64,000 bases of DNA, from NCBI GenBank assembly GCA_021401465.1, contig JADDMT010000027.1:273058-337057 (forward strand). Reading direction: 5' to 3'. The DNA is from Teratosphaeria epicoccoides (lineage: Eukaryota; Ascomycota; Dothideomycetes; Mycosphaerellales; Teratosphaeriaceae). Shown here one piece after another: positions 53,881-63,718 of this stretch (position 1 is the stretch's first letter; each line of letters begins with the position of its first letter). A program made the position numbers and the translations under genes. A model generated the notes under the pieces. It worked only from the letters and a program-made list of their open reading frames with translations. It did no database searches and was not told the DNA's origin.

Positions 53881-54321
53881 TTGAATCAGCGTCGGGTATA
53901 CTCGAGGAAGTCTACCAGACTCAACGAACAAAGACGAGGCCGCAGTGGCATTTTCATTCCGCTCTACTCTATACCTGAAACCTGGAAACATCGTTTTCAA
54001 AATCGTCATATGAGCCTCCGAGAAGAGTACCTGAAACTGATGGTGCTTGGCGATGCCCAGGGATGCAGATCCAGTAGCATTCACTTGAGGTTCTGTACGG
54101 GCAATTTCATGTTACAAAGCTAGGCCAACAAACTCTTCTTGGCAGCGAATGAACCCTTAGCATTTCCCAGTCATACAGCCTCCCAGAGCTTCTCAAAAAA
54201 GCACTCTTAACGCATGAAGGCAGTGGTCGTCTGCTCCGTCGTACAAGGGCCCCTCTTCGAAGTTTTCATTCTCTCGGTCTGCACGCCATCGGAGCCACTT
54301 CTAGGCCGCTCAGGTGCCGAG
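53881..54321. other. Intergenic between VPS34 and a secreted-protein gene
   Basis: No recognisable frame or repeat; this is the 3' flank of two convergent genes. Confidence 0.35.
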
Positions 54322-54633
54322 TTAAGTTCGCGTGCCCAACGGCTCCCAACAATCCGCCGTCAACCCATTAATCTTATCATTGCAGTGTATCGCGAACGAG
54401 TCTCCTAGGAGCTTGCTATCCGGAATGCGGACGCAGATGGTCCGAGTCGGGTCAAGTTCCGCTGCACCGTTGTATATGTCTTGGCACACCGACTGCGTGG
54501 AGCCGTCGGTGGGGTGGTTCGTGCCGTCGACGCAGCGGCATTTGGCGTAATAGGTGTTCTTCGCAAAGTTGGCGGTGGCTTGACGGGTGGATGAGAGGAA
54601 CAGGAGGAGCGTGGTGGATAGTATGCGTTTCAT
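54322..54633 (-). CDS. Small secreted cysteine-rich protein A (103 residues)
   Basis: The N-terminus MKRILSTTLLLFLSSTRQATA is a clear signal peptide with an A-x-A end. The mature part of about 80 residues has six cysteines in the pattern C-x-C-x15-C-x16-C-x16-C-x10-C. Landmarks are KCRCVDGTN, ELDPTRTICVRIP and TADCWEPLG. The neighbour at 55100-55417 shares the same pattern and is a paralogue. Single exon, no membrane segment. Small secreted cysteine-rich proteins are frequent effector candidates in plant-associated fungi; function here is unknown. Confidence 0.75.
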   Translation of the reverse strand: MKRILSTTLLLFLSSTRQATANFAKNTYYAKCRCVDGTNHPTDGSTQSVCQDIYNGAAELDPTRTICVRIPDSKLLGDSFAIHCNDKINGLTADCWEPLGTRT

Positions 54634-55099
54634 TGCAGATGGATATGAGGTGGTTTGTATTGTTTGGGTTGGCTGGGTTGGTGGGGTTGGTACGGTTGGG
54701 GGGAGAATGCTATGAATGGGTGTGCGGTCAAGATGGTTTTATGCGCTGCTGAGCGACATTGTTTTTGAATGTTTGAGCCAGCGATAGCGGTTTTAGAACA
54801 ATCATCCTGGTCGAAACCGATCGGTCAGCTCGAGCTGGATCACCTCCGCCACACTGCTCGAAGCGAAGATCGGACCGACTTCAGAAATGTCTTGCTACCC
54901 TTCGTCTCACAAGTCTCTCTGCCGTGCTCGCTTGCTTCACTCGCATGGCTGTCACTAAGTCGGTCCGTCGTACTTTCCGATGACCACTCGCATTATGGGC
55001 TGGGCGCAGGTATGTGTTACAGACGGAGTCCGAAACGTCTTGGTGGCAATCCGTGCCTCGCCTGCCCAGCCTAGCAATCCCGCGTCGCCACTCAACAGC
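54634..55099. promoter_or_regulatory. Upstream region of secreted-protein gene A
   Basis: It begins with a T/G-rich stretch (ggtttgtattgtttgggttggctgg) at about 54650-54705, which is a C/A-rich leader on the gene's own strand, common before highly expressed fungal genes. No frame is recognised. Confidence 0.35.
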
Positions 55100-55417
55100 T
55101 TATTGCTTGTCATGAAACCCCTTGAACTCCCAACAATCCGCCGACTGGGCGCCGGTATTGCTCAAGTTACAATGGTCCGCGAATTGCTGGCCCCACAACG
55201 TCCCGTCTCCCGTGACGACGCAGACCGAACGCTGCGGATCAAGGACAGCGGTGCCCAAGAAGTATTCTGTGCAGACGTGCTGTGTGCCGGCGTCAACAGC
55301 GTTGCGGTCGACGCCGATGCATCGGCAGCGGCCATACTCGTGATTTGTGATGACCATGGCCGTCATGGGGTGAGCAATTGCTAGCAGGATGGTGGCAGAG
55401 ACGAGTAGGGACGTCAT
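55100..55417 (-). CDS. Small secreted cysteine-rich protein B (105 residues), paralogue of A
   Basis: A signal peptide (MTSLLVSATILLAIAHPMTA) precedes a mature region with six cysteines, C-x-C-x15-C-x16-C-x16-C-x11-C, nearly identical in spacing to protein A. Matching landmarks are RCRCIGVDR, VLDPQRSVCVVTGDG and SADCWEFKG. Most positions outside these have diverged, so the duplication is not recent. Same strand as A, about 470 bp upstream of it, with its own upstream region. Confidence 0.75.
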   Translation of the reverse strand: MTSLLVSATILLAIAHPMTAMVITNHEYGRCRCIGVDRNAVDAGTQHVCTEYFLGTAVLDPQRSVCVVTGDGTLWGQQFADHCNLSNTGAQSADCWEFKGFHDKQ

Positions 55418-56464
55418 TGCTGCTCGATATTCGGTGCGATTCTGAGCTCAAGCCACGGTAAAGTCGCAGTCTCGAATGGAGGATAGAACAAGTATTATAA
55501 CATGAAGCGGGGTCAAGACATGGCGGCAAATATTTGGCCAAGGCTCGTGACATCCGTGAGATCTTGTCTGGGACCAGGTGTTGGGCGCGTTCTGCTCTGA
55601 TCCTAGAGCTGTGCTGCTAGCCTGCCACTAATATACGAGCTCGGTTCTGCGCTAACACAAAGCCCTGTGCTGCATGGTTGATGTGCCGCGGTACAAAGGG
55701 AAGCGATCAGATCGTTGAGGTCGGGGCGCAGAGGGAGAAGGTGCGAAGGATGCTTTTCCCATCTGTAGGCTGGTTGATAGGTGCTCAGGGAGTGCACGGA
55801 TTAGTACGGCTAGATTATGGCCGTGGGAAAGGTTGCTGCTAGATCACTGACGGACTTTACACGATGGAAGATCATGACAGGTGAGCACAGTGCCGAAGAA
55901 GCAAGCACCTTGAATTGTCCTGTTGAACGGTTTGCTCTCAACCATTGTTGTAACTAGCAATCCGCTGATCGCAGCTTCATGTAAAGGGAAGAAGCATTCA
56001 AGATCTAGAGCCAGGGCCGGCTGCATCATCAGAGACGGACTTTACCCCGAATGCAATGTCCACAACACCAACATTTCCCGTGCTAGTGAAGGAAATGTAA
56101 GTATCGTCTTCAAGGCCGAATTCAACGACTGCGCGATCATTGATCAGGACAGCGATGCTTTCCTCGTCGGTCTAAGCGCTATCACGCCATTAACGCTCAC
56201 GCCTGTGAGTTCAGTGACTTTTCAGAAGCGGCTGTCCAACATCATCGAAATCTACCGCAAGGGTTCGACGAATCATGATGATGTGTTCCTCGGCCTCAAG
56301 CAGCGATCGAGACTGTCTTCGAGAGCTGGAGTGGTAGAGCGGAGAGGGAGAGCTGGGTAGCGTATGAGGATAGCAGGCAGTTATCGCTTGAGCCCAGCGC
56401 AAGGAATGCGATGCTCTGGTACAATGGTCAAATGCATCGAACATGCCATCAATGCTTGCACTAA
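55418..56464. other. Intergenic in the secreted-protein cluster
   Basis: A frame of 145 codons on the plus strand (55923-56360) has no recognisable features and overlaps frames on the other strand. No repeat is seen. Confidence 0.35.
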
Positions 56465-56842
56465 TCACCTAGACGTCAACTGCACGAACCTGATTCCCAC
56501 AGCAAGCATTGGTATAGAACGTACGCAGTAAGACTTCTCGAAAAATTTGCCCGGGACGTCTCCGGAGCCGCCCACAAATCTGCAGTTGTTGTTCGGGGGT
56601 CCCTTCAGGAGTTTGGGGTCCAAGCCGTCCGCAGAGCACGGCATATTCCGTCGTTGGGATTCAGTGAGGTGTTCGCCGACACGGGTTGTGGAGGAACATG
56701 TGAGAGGGAGACTTACGGTCCATTGCACGGGCTGCTTATCCCCGGGCTCGCCGCAATATTGCGTGCCTACTCTGAGACATCCGGCGGAAGCAGAGCCGAT
56801 GAGGCAGAGGAGGCCCGTGAGGAGGATGCTGGGGACTTTCAT
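56465..56842 (-). CDS. Third small secreted protein (about 125 residues), model uncertain
   Basis: From the ATG at 56842, MKVPSILLTGLLCLIGSASA is a strong signal peptide, followed by GCLRVGTQYCGEPGDKQPVQW. Directly after that Trp the sequence is ACC-GTAAGT, a consensus donor. The frame stays open through it and gives CSADGLDPKLLKGPPNNNC and GKFFEKSYCVRSIP. Either the frame is uninterrupted, with seven cysteines in the mature part, or an intron ends at one of several AGs (for example ctgcag about 135 nt on). It does not share the cysteine pattern of proteins A and B. I do not recognise the family. Confidence 0.5.
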   Translation of the reverse strand: MKVPSILLTGLLCLIGSASAGCLRVGTQYCGEPGDKQPVQWTVSLPLTCSSTTRVGEHLTESQRRNMPCSADGLDPKLLKGPPNNNCRFVGGSGDVPGKFFEKSYCVRSIPMLAVGIRFVQLTSR

Positions 56843-57566
56843 GGTAGAGTTGCGTGATAATAGCCTTTCGGTGGAGGAGAGACATGAGTGGTAGGAGAGA
56901 GAGCAAAAGGGCAAGATATGAACTCGCTTGAAGCTTGTAGCTTGCTCCGTCGTTAGATAGAAGTGATTCTTCTCCCTTATAAAGAGAGAAGAGCTCTAGA
57001 GAGTAGAGAAGAGGAGAGATAAGGACCTAAAAAGAGAAAGGACTTCTAGTAAACCTATGTTTGTCTACAAGAAGTATATACCCTAGAGAGTAGAGTACTT
57101 AACTATAAATGTAGAAGGAATGTAAAAGGTTTTTATAGCTAGGGGTCTCTAGTCCTAAGCTTTTCCTCTCTAGTAAAGTATATAGTACATACTATATACT
57201 CCTCTATAGGAGATAGAGTAGCAACTAAGTTTATCTATCTATCTACTAAATAATGAAAGCTATAAACAAGAGCATTATAGTAACCTTATAGCTAGAGGCT
57301 ATAGTATTATAATTAAAGAATTTTATTTCTTACTATAATACTAGTACTAGGACAAGTAGAAAGTAATATACTAGTAATTGTCTTATAATAAAATAGCTGA
57401 AGTTTAAACCAATAGTGTGTTTCTGACACAAGAGCGGGTTAACGATGACCCATGATTAGTACCCTCGTGCTAGTGCAGTCTCGTAGATTAGCATGTGAAA
57501 GTCTACAATCAGGCCCGTACAACTCTCCCTTCTTGGCCTTCAATTCTTCCTCGTCCACCACAGCGC
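56843..57566. repeat. AT-rich, RIP-like island between secreted-protein gene and CTK3
   Basis: From about 56940 to 57430 the sequence becomes AT-rich, with many tatag, ctagag and gtatat words and purine runs (gagagaagagctctagagag). No coding frame is present. It resembles the other AT-rich islands of this window and is most simply an old transposon fragment. The last 130 bp must include the CTK3 promoter. Confidence 0.55.
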
Positions 57567-58349
57567 ATGATGGCGGATCCCTTCGAGGTCCGCATGCGCT
57601 TCACCTCGCAGCTCCAACACCTCAACGCCTCTACCACCTCCGTCTCCAAAACCGCCGCCTACGCCCTCAAATATGCCGAATTCAGCGACGACCTGCACTC
57701 CTGCATCCTCGAGCAATTGGAGCGCAACAACATGAACAACCGCGCCAACATCATGTACTTTTTGCCTGCGCTATGCGACACGGCTAAAGAGAAAGGCGAG
57801 TGGGCGTACGTGCGGATGATGGAGCGAGACATCCTGAGGATCGTGGACGCCGTTGCGCCGGACGATGGCAGTGGCGCGGCAAATGTGAAGGTGGTAAGGA
57901 AGGTGCTGGGAGTCTTGGAGGGAAAGGGCTACCTGCAGCGGCAGACGGTCGGCGAGTTGGGAGAGATACTGGGCGGCAGAGACAGCTTTGCCGGTCTGGA
58001 GTCCTCACCACCGCATGTCACGCAGCAGGTCGTCGCGGACACTGCACGCTCGACGCCTCGGAGTAGCACTGCACGGGAGAGCTTTGGCGGCGGTGTGCCG
58101 GGTGGCGTAGGGTTCGTGAGGCTGGACAAGAGGCAGATCGAACAGAGGATTGAGGAGGATAGAGAGCGGCATAAGCGGGCGAGAGAAGGCATCTGGGCAG
58201 TGCAGCAGGTTGGGAGTAGCTTAAGGGAAGACGCAGAATTTAGGAGGATGATGGACCAGCTCAGTGATGTGGATGAGGATGATTTCGGGCTAGCAAGGGA
58301 GGATGCGGTGGAGAGGAGGGCCGCACTGGAGTTCGAAGAGGTCATGTGA
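57567..58349 (+). CDS. CTK3: CTD kinase subunit gamma (Ctk3)
   Basis: Ctk3 is the CID-fold subunit of the CTDK-I kinase that phosphorylates Ser2 of the RNA polymerase II C-terminal domain with Ctk1 and Ctk2. The frame opens upstream with a GTG; the ATG pair at 57567/57570 gives 259-260 residues and places MADPFEVRMRFTSQLQHLNA at the N-terminus, as in the family. The conserved core continues with AAYALKYAEFSDDLHSCILE, NMNNRANIMYFLPALCD and YVRMMERDILRIVDAVAP. The C-terminal half is a linker followed by a charged coiled region (RLDKRQIEQRIEEDRERHKR). Single exon. Confidence 0.93.
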   Translation: MMADPFEVRMRFTSQLQHLNASTTSVSKTAAYALKYAEFSDDLHSCILEQLERNNMNNRANIMYFLPALCDTAKEKGEWAYVRMMERDILRIVDAVAPDDGSGAANVKVVRKVLGVLEGKGYLQRQTVGELGEILGGRDSFAGLESSPPHVTQQVVADTARSTPRSSTARESFGGGVPGGVGFVRLDKRQIEQRIEEDRERHKRAREGIWAVQQVGSSLREDAEFRRMMDQLSDVDEDDFGLAREDAVERRAALEFEEVM

Positions 58350-59230
58350 GCGAGGCCTGAGATTTATGTGGTCATGTATCTTGAGCGACGACACTGGAGG
58401 CTTGGATTGCCTGGACTTTTGCCAGAGTACGATGTGCTTTGCATCCTGAGACGTTCGATCTTCAACAATGTAAAAGGACATCTGCAGAAACGGCGTTGAC
58501 GAGAACGGGAAGTGATCCTTTCCGACATCGCCTTGGGTCCAGTCCAGAAACACAGAATTCCCGGCCAAAGCGGAAGGCACGGTCAGGCACCACGAAATCT
58601 ATCCATGGAAAAAGTGTGCGCTAGATGCCGCACGAGCAGTCTCCAATGTCACTGCTCCGAGCCCTCAGGCGTGCGAATCTGAGATCGGGCTCTTCGTTCC
58701 TTGTGCACGTACGCCATGGAGGACAGGAACGACCGCGCTGCTGCCCAGTGCTTTGTTCGCTTGACTTGCCCGATAGCTCAGGAATGAGGTTCTTTCGACC
58801 TCACGTTTGCTCCCTGCTGAAGTGTGTGGCGCTGTTCCAAGGCCGGGTCCAAGGCCGGAGCGGAGCTATGTCAAAAGCGCAAGCGGCGGCTTTCGATCAG
58901 CAAGCCAGTCTCAGGACGAGTCATAACGGATAAAACATTGGAGTCACAGTTTCGATAAGATTTCTCTGCGCATCTATGGTGAAGCAAACTTCGCTCTGGG
59001 GCGCTGCACCTCTGTCTGCATGAACGCCGCCATATGGCTTCATCTGCACCGCTAAAGCGCTGACTCAGTATGGAATGTATGGATGCATAGGACTAACGTC
59101 CGAGGCTTGTCCACTTCGTATCGCACCCCTCCTCGAGATCTGCTGCTACTGGGTCGCTAGGAAGTTCTTCACATCACCAGCAAGGATCTGATGCGTGTGG
59201 CTAGTTGTGTGTCCTGTATTGAAGCAGCTG
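58350..59230. other. Intergenic, no gene seen
   Basis: Only short frames without motifs are found on either strand between CTK3 and the esterase relic. Confidence 0.35.
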
Positions 59231-60225
59231 TTACCTCTTTGTCAGCACTAACACCTCTGCCGCAAGTAATGCAATCCGACGCAGAGAAAAGAGATAGAAA
59301 TACAAATACTCCGCCAACGGCAAACAGTCATATCCTGCGGGGTCAGTGTTGATGTACGAATGATTATGACTCGCACAGTAACCCATGGAATTCTTGATCC
59401 CATACTCTGCCGGATGATCCAGTACACGTAACAAGAATCCAGTGCTTGGAAACAGCATCAACTTTACATCACGATTTCTGCTCACAAACTCCTTGCTCGC
59501 ACTCGTCGAAGCGTCATGATAGCACTCCACCATCCTAGCATCCGGCTTGGGTCCAGCTGCCTTGACGAGATTTGGAGGCGTGCGATCGAGCGGTGGTAGT
59601 TCCATGAATAGGAAATTGCGATGACCCCGAGTCATGACGTTCTAGTGGAAAGCAGGGAAGTCTGTCGCTTAAGAGTCGAAGTCATTAAAATCGTTGATGC
59701 CGATCCAGATCGCGATGAGAGTTCGAGGATTGTTGATGAAGACAAGGTCCTCGAGGACGGGTTGACGTAAGGTACGAATTGTGAGACTTGGGCTTGGAAG
59801 CTGGCGGTAAAACTGTGGTGAAGTGGCGTGTACTCTGTAACTCTGTAGTCAGCTCCTGCAAACGTAAAATCCCAGAGCTGCTTGTCACAGTCCTGCGGGT
59901 CTGTGAGACCCGGCTGCAAGCCGCACTCGGATAGGTATTCGACTCAGTTGGACCCTCCTTCAGCTGTCGAAGTTTGGTGCTGTACGTTGCGATTGTGAAG
60001 CAGCTAGTCGGGTATGAAGGCGATGTTCTGGAGGTCGCCGATGAAGCTGTAATCCTGGCGGTAAGCGGTGCCTTGGACGTAGGTGTGTGAGTCGCCAAAG
60101 GCAATAAAGTGTTTTATGTTTGCCCAGCTAAAAGCGGTGTCAATGGGTGAATCGGTCGAATAAGCCGGTGCTGCTGCCCACAGCCACCAGACTGGCAGGA
60201 AATCGTGCGTGTAGACAAGGTTGAA
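59231..60225 (-). pseudogene. GDSL/SGNH esterase-lipase pseudogene
   Basis: The broken frame can be followed on the minus strand. LPVWWLWAAAPAYS resembles a signal-peptide end but has no ATG before it. It continues into FIAFGDSHTYVQGT, which holds block I with the catalytic Ser, and then SFIGDLQNIAFIPD, after which a TAG appears. Next come GGSN, a TGA where Trp is expected (N-W-V-E-Y), and QLWDFTFAGADYRVTEYTP. A one-base shift near YVNP restores LEDLVFINNPRTLIAIWIGI and NDFNDFDS, with the block III Asn, followed by a TAA. The 134-codon end holds HRNFLFMELPPLDRTP and the region of the catalytic His (AEYGIKNSMGYCASH). With at least four stops and one shift it is inactive. Intact relatives are secreted carbohydrate esterases. 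Confidence 0.75.
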
Positions 60226-60516
60226 AGTCGTCTTGCAGTGTCGTTATCCAGCGCCGTCGCCGGTATCTGCAGTGGGAAAGTACATTAAACTGGGCTGTAA
60301 ATGAATCTTGCATGAAATATGATAGCCAAAGACAGTTGAAGAGCACGAAATGGTGTGGGAGAGAGTCATGCATGATTGGTGGAAAGTGACCTACATTCGG
60401 GGTAGATACCCTGAGGATGGTACTTGAATGTGAGCCCCGTCTTGCAGTCCTCGGTCGTCCATGCTGATCGTCAGCCTTAATTGCGTTGGCCTTGCATGTG
60501 CTTGGCAGAGCCCGGG
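60226..60516. other. Short intergenic spacer
   Basis: This lies between MET2's stop codon and the 5' remnant of the esterase pseudogene; both are on the minus strand. Nothing recognisable is present. Confidence 0.35.
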
Positions 60517-62160
60517 CTACCAAGCCGTAATATCCTCCACCTCTGCCTCTCCGAAGGTGCTCGCCTTGACTTCCTTCTTCTCCGCCTGCTTTGGCGGCCA
60601 ATTGACAGGCGGTCTGCTCATGATAACCGGCAAACTCTCCTTCAGAAAGTCGAGCAAAAAAGTATTGACCTGCTTGAATTCCAGCAAGAACGCATCGTGA
60701 CCTTCCGGGCTATCTATGGTCTTGAGCTTAGCATTCGGTATCGCTGCTGCCAGCTCCTGCTGCTCGCTGTATGTGAAGAGCCCGTCAGATTGGATACCAA
60801 GGATGAGTGTGGGTTGTTCGATAAGACCGAGTGCCTTGCGTACGTCGTTGGATGTAGGCCTTCCAGTGGTGTCAGTGCGGCCTCGTGAGACATCATGAGT
60901 GTCGAGTTTACGGGTGATGGCAATGTAGCAATTTGCATCAAAGCGCCTGATGAATTTTTCGCCCTGGTATCGGAGATATGATTGCGCTGAATAATATGTA
61001 GAGATGCGCTTCCTCGTAGGTGGTGGGCCTAGTAGGGGGGTTGCGCCGTGGAACTGTGGGTCTGTCACCGTTGCGACTGGCGTCTCTATCGATTCGATGG
61101 AAGCTGTCAGGTCAGCACTCTTGCCTAATCGAGGCGAGCCGGCATTTTTGTGACCTTCGTTGTGTGTCGCGAAATGTTGGCTGCCAGGACTTGATGGGCG
61201 GTCTGGCTGTAATGGGCCGTTGATGTTCTGCTTGCGAGACGGGTCGGGTATATTGCGTCCGAAACGAGTCTCAAACGAGTCGCGACTTCGGTATGTAAGT
61301 AGAGCAGCCATTCGTGCAGCGCCTAGCCCAGCTGCGGGTGGATCGTCGAAGCTGTAGTATCCATCTTCGTACTTGGGGTCGCTGTAGATGCTCTGCCGTT
61401 GTGCCTCGCCCCAGCTAATACCCCAAGCACTGTATCTTGCGGATGTCGCGATCGGGATGATAGTCCGTACGTAGTCCTGGCCAAAGTAGGCGAACTCCAG
61501 TACTAGCATACCTCCCATGGATCCGCCAATCACTGCTGCGATCTGCTTTACGCCAAGATCATCCAACAGCAGCTTGAAGATGTTCACGTCGTCTCTGATC
61601 GTAGTCAAAGGGAACTCGGGGCCGTAGTGTTCATTCTTCGGGTCTCCATCTTTTGCTGTCACCGGACTTGCGCTGCCATAAGGGCTTCCCAGACTGTTGA
61701 TGCAGACCACGAAGAAGCGCGACTGATCGAATGCTCTTGCTCCTTTGCCTCCTTCCTCACCCGGTCCACCAAGTAACGGTCCCCACCAATCGCTGACGTC
61801 TGCACTGCCAGTTAAGGCGTGGCATATGACCATCGCGTTGTCGGCCTCCGGTGATAGAGTGCCATATGTCTTGTATGCAACGGGGACGTTGTGGATCGTC
61901 TCGCCAGACTCGAGTTCGAATGATGGGATGACGGCGATCTGCTGGTCCGGGATGAGCTTCACGAACGGATTCTCGGTTTGCTCTGGAGGTGTGATTCTCC
62001 CTGCAACACGATCAGTTCTTATCGATTTGACATTTTTAATGAGACCGACGGAGCTTGGTGCCGTTTGCATTCGACGGCGCGCTGGTGGCCGCTTTTGACA
62101 TGATAGCTCACGTGACTGGAGTGCCAAAGGAGAGACTGTTCTGATTGTCAAAAGCCACAT
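60517..62160 (-). CDS. MET2: Homoserine O-acetyltransferase
   Basis: This enzyme transfers acetyl from acetyl-CoA to homoserine, the committed step toward methionine in fungi. The single frame gives 547 residues. The alpha/beta-hydrolase core begins near residue 65 (NPFVKLIPDQQIAVIPSFEL) and has VPVAYKTYGTLS and CHALTGSADVSDWWGP. The nucleophile elbow IGGSMGGMLVLEF holds Ser214, and near the end GIQSDGLFTYSEQQELAAAI and EGHDAFLLEF supply the catalytic Asp and His. An insert at about 310-375, rich in Pro, Ser and Asn, is common in filamentous-fungal orthologues. The first ATG (62160) gives a basic, hydrophobic extension; a second ATG at residue 31 is an alternative start, and a short intron near the beginning cannot be excluded. 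Confidence 0.96.
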   Translation of the reverse strand: MWLLTIRTVSPLALQSRELSCQKRPPARRRMQTAPSSVGLIKNVKSIRTDRVAGRITPPEQTENPFVKLIPDQQIAVIPSFELESGETIHNVPVAYKTYGTLSPEADNAMVICHALTGSADVSDWWGPLLGGPGEEGGKGARAFDQSRFFVVCINSLGSPYGSASPVTAKDGDPKNEHYGPEFPLTTIRDDVNIFKLLLDDLGVKQIAAVIGGSMGGMLVLEFAYFGQDYVRTIIPIATSARYSAWGISWGEAQRQSIYSDPKYEDGYYSFDDPPAAGLGAARMAALLTYRSRDSFETRFGRNIPDPSRKQNINGPLQPDRPSSPGSQHFATHNEGHKNAGSPRLGKSADLTASIESIETPVATVTDPQFHGATPLLGPPPTRKRISTYYSAQSYLRYQGEKFIRRFDANCYIAITRKLDTHDVSRGRTDTTGRPTSNDVRKALGLIEQPTLILGIQSDGLFTYSEQQELAAAIPNAKLKTIDSPEGHDAFLLEFKQVNTFLLDFLKESLPVIMSRPPVNWPPKQAEKKEVKASTFGEAEVEDITAW

Positions 62161-62602
62161 GCATGCTTGAATGCTTCATGAAGACTCACCTTGTTCTACC
62201 GGCGTGGTGATCCAAACTTTCAAAATGATGACATCGAAAGCTTGGGCCACATGGTCGGTATGGAAGGAAATAGCTACAAAACCGCTGTATTGCTAATTCA
62301 GTATAGTACACTCTTAACTCTATGGCATGCGTGACACATTAGATGCAGCTACTATATTCTGTTATAACAAGCATATAGTAATATTACATATATTACTATA
62401 GTTATAAGTGCTTAAAGCTATACCTAAAGATAATAAAGTCTATAGAACTTAAACTCCTTAGAAGGAAAGAGCGCTACTTTCTGCTTATTACAGAGGTAGC
62501 GCTAAAGGTACTTATAACCCCTAATGCCCCTTAATTAGGGAAAGCATGTCTAAGCCTAACCCTATAGGGGTACTATAGGGTCAGGAAGCCCCTATAGGAG
62601 TA
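62161..62602. repeat. AT-rich repeat-like sequence upstream of MET2
   Basis: About 62280-62602 is dense in ctatag, ttatag and agtata words, with several cctatagggg and cccctatagg short inverted and direct words. No coding frame. This looks like RIP-mutated repeat DNA reaching within about 120 bp of the MET2 start codon. Confidence 0.5.
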
Positions 62603-63049
62603 TTATAGGGTTAGTAAGCATAGGGGCATCCTATGTCAGGCATTAATCCTACTTAGATAACATATAAGCTAATGTATATATAAAGGACTTCCTTACTATA
62701 TATAGCAGGGTTACTACATACTAAGGGTAGGTATTAGAACCTATGTAGCTCTAATAGCCCCCTAGTATTAACTGTATTAGAACGCCTCTACTCTTCCTGC
62801 TACACTTAGCTAGCTTAACAGCCTAGGTTCTAGCTATAATAGGACAGGAGATAGTACTTTGTACCTATAAGTAGTTAATATAGTTAATACTAGGGGGCTA
62901 TTAGAACTACATAGGTTCTAATGCCTACCCTTAGCATGTAGTAACCCTGCTACATATAGCAAGGGGGTCCTTTGTACATACGTTAGCTCATATGTTATCT
63001 AAGTAGGATTAGTTGTTAATGTAGGACACCTCTATGTTACTAACCCTAT
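62603..63049. repeat. Large foldback element: two inverted arms of about 175 bp and a 95-bp loop
   Basis: Left arm 62603-62780 pairs with right arm 62875-63049. The reverse complement of the right arm shares atcctacttagataacat, gcagggttactacat, ctaagggtagg, attagaacctatgtag and taatagccccctagtatta with the left arm. Differences are nearly all transitions: where the left arm has tatatataaaggactt, the right-arm complement has gtatgtacaaaggaccc, so the left arm has lost C and G. No open frame is present. A miniature foldback transposon or a nested head-to-head repeat would both explain it. Confidence 0.85.
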
Positions 63050-63167
63050 TGTCATAAGTGTCAGGAGTACTGTCTAGAGTACTATAGGATATAGGATCAT
63101 GTAGGTCCTAAGTGCTATGAGTCATAGTACTATCATAGGAGTACTATAAGTCATAGGCATAGTTATA

Positions 63168-63313
63168 GAAGAAAGGATCTGTCACGTGAGGACAGATCCC
63201 CGGATCTGTAGGGTTAGTCTACAGATCTATGGGCTTACAAGGAAGAAGGGATCTGTCATGTAATAACAGACCCTTAGATCTATAGGGTTAGTCCATAGAT
63301 CTACAGACACGGA
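63168..63313 (+). repeat. 74-bp tandem duplication
   Basis: Units starting at 63168 and 63242 both run gaagaa, ggatctgtca, gt, aacaga or ggacagat, then gatct, tagggttagt, catagatct or acagatct. They diverge mainly by C/T and G/A differences. A further ggatctgtcaggtctg follows at about 63313. This may be part of a retroelement's terminal or leader sequence, since a gag-like frame starts at 63719. Confidence 0.65.
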
Positions 63314-63718
63314 TCTGTCAGGTCTGTTAACAGATCTAACAGAGCTGCTCTGTCGCTCTCTAGTATATAGGGATAGCTTTAGGACAGGTAGTTAGGAGCT
63401 TCGTGCTTAATCTCAATTCAATCCTCTCTTGCTTAGAGGAGAGTCAGTTACAAGGTTAACTGCTATTGTCGATATTCTTCACAGCTCCCGAGTCTAACAC
63501 CTAGTTACCTTCCTGCTATCGGCACCTACCCTTATGACATTTTAAGCACTACTTCTAGGGAAGCATCAGGAGACTTGGCGAGCGCTTGACATACGCCTAT
63601 GTCAAGTAGTTCTTTAACTGTCAGTTCAAGCTCTAGCGACAGTTAACTGACACTACGAGAACAAGTTGCTACTATACCTTAAATCACGTAGTAGCTCGAA
63701 TCCATTCACCTTAGCGAG
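63314..63718 (+). other. Probable retroelement leader upstream of gag
   Basis: There is no open frame. The sequence is less AT-rich than the preceding block and continues directly into the gag-like frame, so it is probably the untranslated leader, and possibly the end of a long terminal repeat. I could not identify terminal-repeat ends or a primer-binding site. Confidence 0.35.
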
